Assembly (NCBI GenBank): GCA_009746045.1
Contig: RPFO01000104.1
Span: 3,488,534-3,552,533 of the forward strand
Direction: 5' to 3'
DNA: 64,000 nt
Source of the DNA: Mesostigma viride
Taxonomy: Eukaryota; Streptophyta; Mesostigmatophyceae; Mesostigmatales; Mesostigmataceae
Positions 55,476 to 64,000 of the stretch are shown piece by piece. The position numbers and the translations under genes are program-made. The notes under the pieces are model-generated. The model was not told where the DNA came from and searched no databases. It worked only from the letters and a program-made list of their open reading frames with translations. Position 1 is the stretch's first letter. Each line of letters opens with the position of its first letter.

Positions 55476-55799
55476 TCGTCTCATTCGTCTGGGGGCAGAG
55501 GACATGCAAGCCACAACGTACACCCATGCAAGTCTGTACGCGGTGGGGAAGATGCATGTGTGAGATGAAACATGGTAAACAAAGCAGTACGTTCGATCGG
55601 ACCGTGGGGTACGCAACCCGCGGTGACTAGAGACTTTAGATAGATCTACCTCGATCGTTAATTCTGGTGTGCACAACACTAGTTGTATAGTAGTACCACT
55701 ACACCATACGTGCTCTCCTACGTACCCTCATCGAGCGCCCCGAGCACATTCAGACCGGGCTGGACTGTCTGGGCTTGGAGGCGCGGGCAGTGGGGTTGG
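55476..55799. other. no gene recognised
   Basis: Mixed sequence with no supported ORF. Confidence 0.45.
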
Positions 55800-56605
55800 A
55801 GATAATAGTGTCAAAATGGAGGCGATGGTGGTTGGGGCAACCAGTCGCCCGCCGCTGCCGCGGCTGCTAGACGGGAAGGAGGATGAGTTCCGTGATAGAT
55901 CGCTTCAAACTGCTGGGGAGCATGCTCCCTGACACCGCCGAGGATGTGGACATCCGCATCGGCCTGGCCTGGGCTAGGCTTCGTTCGCTCAAAACCTACT
56001 GGCACTAGCTCGAAGGCCCTGCATGCATGGGCGAGCACCGCAAGCCCATGCTCCTCAAGGTCTTGGTCCTCACGGTGCTCACCTATGGCGCCGAAGAATG
56101 GACGCTCACGGACACGCTGCATGGCCACACGGCTGAACGGCACAGTAACCAGGATGCTCCGCCAGGCCCTGAACCTAGGGTTTTCCACACATAGGTCCTT
56201 AGAATCTTTGTACCAGGGTATGCCTCGATCGCATTTCGGACGAGATTAGACAGCGTAGTAGGATAGCATTCGTAGGACATCTTGCTCGCACCAGTCAGGT
56301 AGACACCGACCTCGGTCTGGCCGGCCCCCAGCGGCTTGGCCAGCCATGCAGGGCGGCATGTCCTGACCTGGCCTGGCCCCAGGGACATTCCTAAAAGGGT
56401 AGGTAAACATGTCATGACCTACCCGGCACAGCAGTTGCTGGCTGACCTAGTGGTCCCAGCCCCGTTTGAACATCGCATTCACTCCCTCTCTCTTGCTTGG
56501 ACTGCTATGCAGAACAAGAAGATGTGTAAGACGATTGTCCAGGCTCACACGCCAGCCCCTGTGGGCAAGCCCCCTCCCAAGAGGAAGGGGCGCTTTGCTG
56601 AGTAG
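55800..56605 (+). pseudogene. LINE ORF2 C-terminal fragment
   Basis: Across shifting frames: EDVDIRIGLAWARLRSLKTY, then KPMLLKVLVLTVLTYGAEEW and TLTDTLHGH, then RMLRQALNLGFSTHRSLESL. These match the thumb-to-C-terminal region that follows the reverse-transcriptase domain in L1/jockey-type LINEs (D-x-x-RIG-x-A...LYGAE-W-L...R-LR...). The frame ends in the conserved tail AHTPAPVGKPPPKRKGRFAE and TAG at 56605. At least two frameshifts and a stop (after KTYWH) make it a pseudogene. Upstream reverse-transcriptase motifs are absent. Confidence 0.65.
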
Positions 56606-56745
56606 AGTATTGTTTTCTAGATTATAGATTAGCTTAGAGTGAGATTAGTTCGGTTTCGCGGCTTCGCTCACCTCCATCCATCCAGCAAGGGAATATGTGC
56701 TACATGATCTCCCAACGGAGTCATGTTATAATTCAATATTTAAGT
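56606..56745 (+). mobile_element. LINE 3' UTR and hairpin end
   Basis: Leads to TGTGCTACATGATCTCCCAA, CGGAGTCATGTTATAATT, like 7678-7710, with an AT-rich tail. Confidence 0.65.
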
Positions 56746-56830
56746 TTTTAATACGTGCTCTACACTCCACCATCCATCCCGGCCACCCTACTACTCATGG
56801 AGAATCCGGGCTGCATGGCTCCGAATCCGA

Positions 56831-57229
56831 GTGGTGCTACGTCGCTTCCCCCAGAAGCCAGGTGAGACGTCAACCTCTCTTGCTGACGAGCTCAAGAACC
56901 AGCTTCTTACCCTCATGGGCCTGGTAGGTGAGGTAGCACTGAGCGGGTGCCACCGCCTTCCCCACTCACGGGACAAGGCGGCTCCCCCACCAGTCCTACT
57001 CACCTTCCCCTCCCCTGAGGATAAGCAGCGGTTCCTCTCTCGTCGCAAGCGGTTGCACGACCTCACCTGGACGCTGGATGACGACCTAACCCCCGCTCAA
57101 CAACAGCAGCGACGCGACCTGTGGCCGGAATACCTCCGCCATAAGCAGGACCCCCAGAAGCCCAAGGTGTACTGGAGGGGCGGGGACCTGATGATCAACC
57201 ACAAGATGTGGACGCCCCCAGCGGGCTAG
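56831..57229 (+). CDS. L1 ORF1-like RNA-binding protein, C-terminal part, best-preserved copy
   Basis: A 132-codon uninterrupted frame. It reads VVLRRFPQKPGETSTSLADE, LKNQLLTLMGLVGEVALSG, APPPVLLTFPSPEDKQRFLS, RRKRLHDLTWTLD, then DDLTPAQQQQRRDLWPEYL and KVYWRGGDLMINHKMWTPPA before TAG. The (V/I)L-x-F-x-x-x-(D/E)-(R/K) strand followed by a D-L-T-P-x-x-x-x-x-R helix and a basic strand is the layout of the L1 ORF1p C-terminal domain. That protein coats its own RNA and acts as a nucleic-acid chaperone. The coiled-coil N-terminus seen in other copies is missing here. The direct transition from stop to element 3' UTR, without ORF2, is shared with four other copies. Confidence 0.6.
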   Translation: MVLRRFPQKPGETSTSLADELKNQLLTLMGLVGEVALSGCHRLPHSRDKAAPPPVLLTFPSPEDKQRFLSRRKRLHDLTWTLDDDLTPAQQQQRRDLWPEYLRHKQDPQKPKVYWRGGDLMINHKMWTPPAG

Positions 57230-57404
57230 AATAGCAATAGCCCTAGCTTGTAACCATTGGCGTCACTGCCGCTAAGGCAGCCATGCCTAGAATGTTTGCC
57301 TAGCTGTGCCAACACACCTAGTCATGTGCCGCCAACGCACGGTACACAACCAGCCATAGCCTTAGCCTAGTCCTAGTACAGCCATGCTACGCCCTGGCTA
57401 TGTT
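57230..57404 (+). mobile_element. partial 3' UTR of the ORF1-only element
   Basis: Nearly identical to 55037-55210, then abruptly replaced by family B sequence at 57405. Confidence 0.65.
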
Positions 57405-57735
57405 TAGCCAAGCCATGCCATAATGGGACCCCCATGGATGTTGAATTTAGCCATGCTATGCCATGCATGAGAGATGCTCTCTGTCGAGAAGCCATGTCCT
57501 AGCTCTTGTATAGCCATGATGATCTTCCTCCCCCGTGCCAGGATCCCCCCCTTAGGCGGATTGAACCTGAGACAGCATGGTGGTGCGGGTGCCCTGGTGC
57601 ACCTAGAGCACGCGGGTAGCTTACATTCCCACCCTTGCATGAAGTAGCCTAGGATGTATTAAAAGCCATATGCCCCTTCTCAGGGATATGTGCTACATTG
57701 ACTCCCAACGGCCGGAGCGATGTTGATAATTAATG
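57405..57735 (+). mobile_element. family B retroelement 3' end
   Basis: Runs from AGCCATGCCATAATGGGACC to TGTGCTACATTGACTCCCAA, GGAGCGATGTT and a short ATTAAT tail. It is sense-oriented relative to the copies at 13905 and 28301. Confidence 0.65.
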
Positions 57736-58153
57736 GCAGCTCGGGCCTGCTGTTAAATCTCTTATGTGTTTGTCGAGCCATTCAGCTAGGATGGTGGAAA
57801 CAAATGGAGGTGGAAATGCGTAATTCAGCAGTCTGCAATTATTTGATTCATACCCACTTGACACAGTTACGCGTAATTAACCAGTGCTATTCAATTTCCT
57901 GAAAAATTCATTATTGTTTCTGCATGGCCTGCTCACCATCGCATGGCCTGCACACCAACATCATGATCCACTAGTTGCCATAAAACTCCACCAACTGCTA
58001 GGTTCACCGTGCTCAAGAGCATCATGAAAGCCTCGTCCCTACATCAATGAGACAACCAACCCTAGATCAACGAGACAACCAGCGCAGGCCTAGATGCCAA
58101 TTGGAAAACCGCGAAACAAAATTTCCTTATCTCTTCGTTACAAAGTTATGCAA
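57736..58153. other. downstream of the tRNA methyltransferase gene, nothing else seen
   Basis: Includes the likely 3' UTR (minus strand) of the methyltransferase gene. Short plus-strand frames are not supported. Confidence 0.45.
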
Positions 58154-58313
58154 TCATCTCTCCAAGAGGGTCACCATCTCGCAATGGCTGGTATGTGGGA
58201 ACAAGTCGACCGCGATGGCCTTGACGGGCACAAAGGGGTCTCCGCCCCCCTGCCCGCTGCCGCACAGGTACAGCGCATTCTCCGCGAACGAGTCTGGGTT
58301 GCACGACACGTAA
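58154..58313 (-). CDS. tRNA (uracil-5-)-methyltransferase, TRMT2A/TrmA type: last exon
   Basis: After acceptor CTGCAACTGCAG the exon reads YVSCNPDSFAENALYLCGS, then DPFVPVKAIAVDLFPHTSHC and EMVTLLER before TGA. The SCNP motif holds the catalytic Cys region of RNA m5U methyltransferases. VKAxAVDxFPxTxHCExV is the diagnostic C-terminal block, with its catalytic-base Glu. The first T of this exon completes the Ile codon started by AT at the end of the upstream exon, giving RL-I-YVSCNP. The enzyme uses S-adenosylmethionine to methylate U54 in the tRNA T-loop. The family assignment is strong from motif order. Nuclear or organelle location cannot be judged from this part. Confidence 0.85.
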
Positions 58314-58964
58314 CTGCAGTTGCAGGACAGATAAAACAAAAGGCAGTTTGTGTCCAGGAAGCCATAGATAAGTAATGATAACGTAGCAGGCAGGTCTTGA
58401 AGTGAAAGTGAAAGAAGATAAGTGAAACTTGGAAGGAACTTTTGAAACTGTGATATAATCAAGTAGGGGTGATGCAATTGTACTGGTCCAGCATAGGTGC
58501 CGCGTTGACGCAAAACAAGGATCAGGGCAAGCCATTCAGAGACAACCCACACTTGGGTTAGATGGTCAGCCCTCTTGGGCAGACAGTCAAACCTCTGCAC
58601 ATGGTAACCTGCTCCATGCATTCCTTGACAGGAATGTAACCCTATCGAACAGTTAGCCTTTTCTAAACATCCTCCCAAACACTTCACCGTCTCCAACAAC
58701 AGAAACATCTCCAGACAGTCAACCCTCTCCAGACTGTAAAGTAAAAGAGTCAGAAGCCCTCACTTGCTTTTAGTGAACAAAGAGAGTATCCCAGCCACAT
58801 GCATGAGGCAGGTAACCCTCTCCAAACATACATTCCATTGAGATACAAGACCCGTCCAGCCAAGTATGGGAGACAAACCCCTCCTCCAAACATAAATGCT
58901 CTCCCGGCAATTGATCTCTCGCAACCCACGGATGAGTCAGTCCACCAATTGCATGAACAGGTAG

Positions 58965-61900
58965 AGTGTGTGTGTGTGTGTGTAAGTGTGCGTGTGATGG
59001 TTGTGTGAGTGTTTGTGTGTGGTGGTGTTGTAAGTGTGTGTGTGTGGTGGTGGTGTAAGTGTGTGTGTGTGTGTGGGGGGGGTGTAAGTGTGTGTGTGTG
59101 TGGTGGGGGTGTAAGTGTGTGTGTGTGTGTGGTGGGGTGTAAGTGTGTGTGTGTGGTGGGGGTGCAAGTGTGTGTGTGTGGTGGGGGTGCAAGTGTGTGT
59201 GTGTGGTGGGGGTGCAAGTGTGTGTGTGTGGTGGGGGTGCAAGTGTGTGTGTGTGTGGTGGGGGTGTAAGTGTGTGTGTGTGGTGGGGGTGTGAGTGTGT
59301 GTGTGTGGTGGGGGTGCAAGTGTGTGTGTGTGTGGTGGGGGTGCAAGTGTGTGTGTGTGGTGGGGGTGCAAGTGTGTGTGTGTGTGGTGGGGGTGTAAGT
59401 GTGTGTGTGTGGTGGGGGTGCAAGTGTGTGTGTGTGGTGGGGGTGCAAGTGTGTGTGTGTGGTGGGGGTGCAAGTGTGTGTGTGTGGTGGGGGTGTAAGT
59501 GTGTGTGTGTGGTGGGGGTGCAAGTGTGTGTGTGTGGTGGGGGTGCAAGTGTGTGTGTGTGGTGGGGGTGTAAGTGTGTGTGTGTGGTGGGGGTGCAAGT
59601 GTGTGTGTGTGGTGGGGGTGCAAGTGTGTGTGTGTGGTGGGGGTGCAAGTGTGTGTGTGTGGTGGGGGTGCAAGTGTGTGTGTGTGGTGGGGGTGTAAGT
59701 GTGTGTGTGTGGTGGGGGTGCAAGTGTGTGTGTGTGGTGGGGGTGCAAGTGTGTGTGTGTGGTGGGGGTGCAAGTGTGTGTGTGTGGTGGGGGTGCAAGT
59801 GTGTGTGTGTGGTGGGGGTGCAAGTGTGTGTGTGTGGTGGGGGTGCAAGTGTGTGTGTGTGGTGGGGGTGTAAGTGTGTGTGTGTGGTGGGGGTGTAAGT
59901 GTGTGTGTGTGGTGGGGGTGCAAGTGTGTGTGTGTGGTGGGGGTGCAAGTGTGTGTGTGTGGTGGGGGTGTAAGTGTGTGTGTGTGGTGGGGGTGCAAGT
60001 GTGTGTGTGTGGTGGGGGTGCAAGTGTGTGTGTGTGGTGGGGGTGTAAGTGTGTGTGTGTGGTGGGGGTGCAAGTGTGTGTGTGTGGTGGGGGTGCAAGT
60101 GTGTGTGTGTGGTGGGGGTGCAAGTGTGTGTGTGTGTGGTGGGGGTGCAAGTGTGTGTGTGTGGTGGGGGTGCAAGTGTGTGTGTGTGGTGGGGGTGCAA
60201 GTGTGTGTGTGTGGTGGGGGTGCAAGTGTGTGTGTGTGGTGGGGGTGCAAGTGTGTGTGTGTGGTGGGGGTGCAAGTGTGTGTGTGGTGGTGGGGGTGCA
60301 AGTGTGTGTGTGTGGTGGGGGTGTAAGTGTGTGTGTGTGGTGGGGGTGTAAGTGTGTGTGTGTGGTGGGGGTGCAAGTGTGTGTGTGTGGTGGGGGTGTA
60401 AGTGTGTGTGTGTGGTGGGGGTGCAAGTGTGTGTGTGTGGTGGGGGTGCAAGTGTGTGTGTGTGGTGGGGGTGCAAGTGTGTGTGTGTGGTGGGGGTGCA
60501 AGTGTGTGTGTGTGGTGGGGGTGCAAGTGTGTGTGTGTGGTGGGGGTGCAAGTGTGTGTGTGTGGTGGGGGTGCAAGTGTGTGTGTGTGGTGGGGGTGCA
60601 AGTGTGTGTGTGTGGTGGGGGTGCAAGTGTGTGTGTGTGGTGGGGGTGCAAGTGTGTGTGTGTGGTGGGGGTGCAAGTGTGTGTGTGTGGTGGGGGTGCA
60701 AGTGTGTGTGTGTGGTGGGGGTGCAAGTGTGTGTGTGTGGTGGGGGTGCAAGTGTGTGTGTGTGGTGGGGGTGTAAGTGTGTGTGTGTGGTGGGGGTGCA
60801 AGTGTGTGTGTGTGGTGGGGGTGTAAGTGTGTGTGTGTGGTGGGGGTGTAAGTGTGTGTGTGTGGTGGGGGTGCAAGTGTGTGTGTGTGGTGGGGGTGCA
60901 AGTGTGTGTGTGTGGTGGGGGTGCAAGTGTGTGTGTGTGGTGGGGGTGCAAGTGTGTGTGTGTGGTGGGGGTGCAAGTGTGTGTGTGTGGTGGGGGTGCA
61001 AGTGTGTGTGTGTGGTGGGGGTGCAAGTGTGTGTGTGTGGTGGGGGTGCAAGTGTGTGTGTGTGGTGGGGGTGCAAGTGTGTGTGTGTGGTGGTGTAAGT
61101 GTTTGTGTGTGGTGGGGGTGCAAGTGTGTGTGTGTGGTGGGGGTGCAAGTGTGTGTGTGTGGTGGTGGTGCAAGTGTGTGTGTGTGGTGGGGGTGCAAGT
61201 GTGTGTGTGGTGGTGGGGGTGCAAGTGTGTGTGTGTGGTGGGGGTGTAAGTGTGTGTGTGTGGTGGGGGTGTAAGTGTGTGTGTGTGGTGGGGGTGCAAG
61301 TGTGTGTGTGTGGTGGGGGTGTAAGTGTGTGTGTGTGGTGGGGGTGCAAGTGTGTGTGTGTGGTGGGGGTGCAAGTGTGTGTGTGTGGTGGGGGTGCAAG
61401 TGTGTGTGTGTGGTGGGGGTGCAAGTGTGTGTGTGTGGTGGGGGTGCAAGTGTGTGTGTGTGGTGGGGGTGCAAGTGTGTGTGTGTGGTGGGGGTGCAAG
61501 TGTGTGTGTGTGTGGTGGGGGTGCAAGTGTGTGTGTGTGTGGTGGGGGTGCAAGTGTGTGTGTGTGGTGGGGGTGCAAGTGTGTGTGTGTGGTGGGGGTG
61601 CAAGTGTGTGTGTGTGGTGGGGGTGTAAGTGTGTGTGTGTGGTGGGGGTGCAAGTGTGTGTGTGTGTGGTGGGGGTGTAAGTGTGTGTGTGTGGTGGGGG
61701 TGCAAGTGTGTGTGTGTGGTGGGGGTGCAAGTGTGTGTGTGTGTGGTGGGGGTGCAAGTGTGTGTGTGTGGTGGGGGTGCAAGTGTGTGTGTGTGTGGTG
61801 GGGGTGCAAGTGTGTGTGTGTGGTGGGGGTGCAAGTGTGTGTGTGTGGTGGGGGTGCAAGTGTGTGTGTGTGGTGGGGGTGCAAGTGTGTGTGTGTGGTG

Positions 61901-62890
61901 GGGGTGTAAGTGTGTGTGTGTGGTGGGGGTGCAAGTGTGTGTGTGGTGGTGGGGGTGTAAGTGTGTGTGTGTGGTGGGGGTGCAAGTGTGTGTGTGTGGT
62001 GGGGGTGCAAGTGTGTGTGTGTGGTGGGGGTGCAAGTGTGTGTGTGTGGTGGGGGTGCAAGTGTGTGTGTGTGGTGGGGGTGCAAGTGTGTGTGTGTGGT
62101 GGGGGTGCAAGTGTGTGTGTGTGGTGGGGGTGCAAGTGTGTGTGTGTGGTGGGGGTGTAAGTGTGTGTGTGTGTGGTGGGGGTGCAAGTGTGTGTGTGTG
62201 GTGGGGGTGTAAGTGTGTGTGTGTGTGGTGGGGGTGCAAGTGTGTGTGTGTGGTGGGGGTGCAAGTGTGTGTGTGTGGTGGGGGTGCAAGTGTGTGTGTG
62301 TGGTGGGGGTGCAAGTGTGTGTGTGTGGTGGGGGTGCAAGTGTGTGTGTGTGGTGGGGGTGCAAGTGTGTGTGTGTGGTGGGGGTGCAAGTGTGTGTGTG
62401 TGGTGGGGGTGCAAGTGTGTGTGTGTGTGGTGGGGGTGCAAGTGTGTGTGTGTGGTGGGGGTGCAAGTGTGTGTGTGTGGTGGGGGTGCAAGTGTGTGTG
62501 TGTGGTGGGGGTGCAAGTGTGTGTGTGTGGTGGGGGTGCAAGTGTGTGTGTGTGTGGTGGTGGTGTAAGTGTGTGTGTGTGTGGTGGGGGTGCAAGTGTG
62601 TGTGTGTGTGGTGGGGGTGCAAGTGTGTGTGTGTGGTGGGGGTGCAAGTGTGTGTGTGTGGTGGGGGTGCAAGTGTGTGTGTGTGGTGGGGGTGCAAGTG
62701 TGTGTGTGTGGTGGGGGTGCAAGTGTGTGTGTGTGTGGTGGGGGTGCAAGTGTGTGTGTGTGGTGGGGGTGCAAGTGTGTGTGTGTGGTGGGGGTGCAAG
62801 TGTGTGTGTGTGGTGGGGGTGCAAGTGTGTGTGTGTGGTGGGGGTGCAAGTGTGTGTGTGTGGTGGTGGTGTAAGTGTGTGTGTGTGTGT
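58965..62890. repeat. 25-bp minisatellite, about 155 copies
   Basis: The unit is a (GT)n run followed by GGTGGGGGTGCAA. Variants change GTGCAA to GTGTAA, add or remove GT pairs (27- or 23-bp units), or change GGGGGTG to GGTGGTG. The long Thr-His-Pro or Cys-Val-Gly open frames through it are artefacts, because the unit has no stop in several frames. Confidence 0.98.

Positions 62891-62981
<91 letters not shown>
62891..62981. repeat. (GA)n dinucleotide array
   Basis: About 45 uninterrupted GA units. On the transcribed strand this is a (CT)n polypyrimidine tract about 115 nt downstream of the donor at 63096. Confidence 0.98.
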
Positions 62982-62984
<3 letters not shown>

Positions 62985-63095
62985 ACCTGTCCAGCCACGT
63001 CCATGAATCGCTTGCCCCAATGCTAGTGCACGTATACACACACGTGTACAGCCCAAAGACTTAGCGACGCCCTCGGGGATCTTCCAGCCACGTAC

Positions 63096-63409
63096 ATGAG
63101 CCGCTTGAGGTTCCGCGTGGACCGCAGCGCCTGCAGCACCTTGAAGTGAAGACCCGGGCGGGGGGGGTCCACGATTGCGACGATGTTGTTGAACGTCTGC
63201 CGCTGGCTTGCCACCGCAGGTGCTGACTGGCCGGAACAAGCAACCCCAGAATCCGTCGCAAGGGAGTCCGTGCCGTTGGCGCCACGGTCGCTGCCCGCTG
63301 GGTCATCCTCACCCTCCTCAGCTCCAGAAGAAGAGATACCCTTCTCCCCCGCCTCGTCCCTCACCAGACGCGTGTACTGCACCAGCAGGCTCTTCATGAC
63401 CGCCTCTGC
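63096..63409 (-). CDS. tRNA (uracil-5-)-methyltransferase, TRMT2A/TrmA type: penultimate exon
   Basis: A 314-base exon from acceptor CTACACCTCCAG to donor CTCAT|GTACGT. It begins AEAVMKSLLVQYTRLVRDE, matching the part after the SAM-binding G-x-AE motif. Next is an acidic, Ser/Gly-rich insert of about 45 residues (EEGEDDPAGSDRG and beyond) not usual in the family. It ends TFNNIVAIVDPPRPGLHFKV and LQALRSTRNLKRL. DPPR-x-GLH is the signature of RNA m5U methyltransferases (nucleotide-binding loop). Upstream exons with the TRAM/RRM and earlier SAM motifs must lie beyond the window or in the unassigned 63.4-64 kb. Confidence 0.85.
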
Positions 63410-64000
63410 CTGGAGGTGTAGACGTTGGGGTGCACGGAATGGAGGTGTAGGGTATAGGCGAGTTACAAGTGCGAGCAATAAAACTCTGTAGGTACAGGGT
63501 TTGAGCTTCGTGGTGACAGGTGACAGGTGTGAGGTTAATGGGGTAGGGGTAGGGAAGGCAATGGGGTAGCATGTAGGGTATATGGTCTGGGGCATAGATA
63601 GGGTGTCGGGTGTAGGGTGTAGGGTGTAGGGTGAAGGGTGTAGGGTGTAGGGTGTAGAGTTAAGGTTATAGGGTGTCGGGTGTCGGGTGTCGGGTGTCGG
63701 GTGTAGAGTTAAGGTTATAGGGTGTGTGTGCAGGAAGGATGCCGACGACTCAACTAAGAGGCAATAGGGTGTTGGCATGAGTGGCGTACAGACTCGCGGG
63801 CTGGCGGGTTGACAAGTACTGGTATATTTTCCCTGTCAGCTACTTGACTTGAAGAGTTTCCAGGACAAACAAACTGGAAATTTCCACAGCTTGAAATCAT
63901 CCCATTAAAACTGAGTGGCTATAACTGCAACCATCGATATATACCATAATTAGAACCCAACAACTCTCCCAATGGAGGCACGTGAATGACAGAATGACTG
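63410..64000. repeat. upstream intron with GTGTAGGGTGTCGGG-type heptamer repeats (63598-63725)
   Basis: Copies of GTGTAGG and GTGTCGG and a duplicated GAGTTAAGGTTATAGGG lie at 63598-63725. No further exon of the methyltransferase gene was recognised up to the end of the window. Confidence 0.7.

Larger units (their letters stand above)
58314..63095 (-). other. 4,782-bp intron of the tRNA methyltransferase gene
   Basis: GT-AG intron with donor CTCAT|GTACGT and acceptor CTGCAACTGCAG, and exact phase. In transcript order it holds a (CT)n tract, about 3.9 kb of minisatellite, then about 650 bp of unique sequence. Confidence 0.8.

Noticed and set aside
57540-57560. tRNA box-B-like GGTTCAATCC (minus strand) in family B
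   Set aside because: No matching box A or clover-leaf could be found, and the box is not conserved in the 13905 and 28301 copies.
58750-63039. Open frames of 1,300-1,400 codons of Thr/His/Pro repeats across the minisatellite
   Set aside because: They exist only because the 25-bp unit has no stop in three frames. The region is an intron of the methyltransferase gene.
63598-63725. Possible telomere or interstitial telomeric repeat (GTGTAGG)
   Set aside because: The units vary (GTGTAGG, GTGTCGG), the tract is short and lies in the upstream intron of an internal gene. The GGGGCTTTA run at 20306-20385 was rejected for the same reasons.

Overview
This is eukaryotic nuclear DNA: protein-coding segments are split by GT-AG introns, transposable elements are nested in each other, and microsatellites and minisatellites fill much of the window. 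The mix of elements (a Mutator-like element with a FAR1-type zinc finger and a SWIM finger, L1-like LINE pieces, an R2/CRE-type endonuclease domain, a HARBI1-like protein, TTAA-flanked transposons) suggests a repeat-rich plant or green-alga genome. I cannot name the species.

Layout. 1-7.4 kb: a frameshifted DUF7869-type transposase-like gene (-), two unplaced ORFs, a possible two-exon gene with a 105-bp hairpin element in its intron, and TGACACCG arrays. 7.4-15 kb: a LINE 3' end, a GTCC microsatellite, two almost identical tandem copies of a 1.9-kb transposon inserted at TTAA in an L1 ORF1-type element, and inverted LINE fragments. 15-27 kb: hexamer and octamer arrays, a 757-bp MITE with perfect 14-bp ends inside a TAGTAGTAT array, and an unidentified spliced gene (-) at 21.7-23.2 kb. 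27.3-41.1 kb: a 13.8-kb Mutator-like element bounded by inverted repeats of about 190 bp, whose transposase exons join in phase. 41.4-43.1 kb: an intact HARBI1-like ORF. 43.7-57.7 kb: LINE/ORF1-only element copies in both orientations, two endonuclease-domain relics, a 398-bp tandem repeat with a tRNA-Pro-like segment, and a 2,275-bp TTAA-flanked transposon. 58.2-63.4 kb: the last two exons of a TRMT2A/TrmA-type tRNA uracil-5-methyltransferase gene (-), separated by a 4.8-kb intron holding about 3.9 kb of a 25-bp minisatellite.

How it fits together. The only confident cellular gene is the tRNA methyltransferase. Most other coding sequence belongs to mobile elements. Several retroelement families end in a short hairpin followed by a (TTAA)n tail. 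That tail offers ready-made TTAA sites, and at least one DNA transposon sits inside one. The strongest candidates for something not previously described are the large Mutator-like element with its unexplained N-terminal exons, and the ORF1-only retroelements that share 3' hairpins with the reverse-transcriptase-bearing family.
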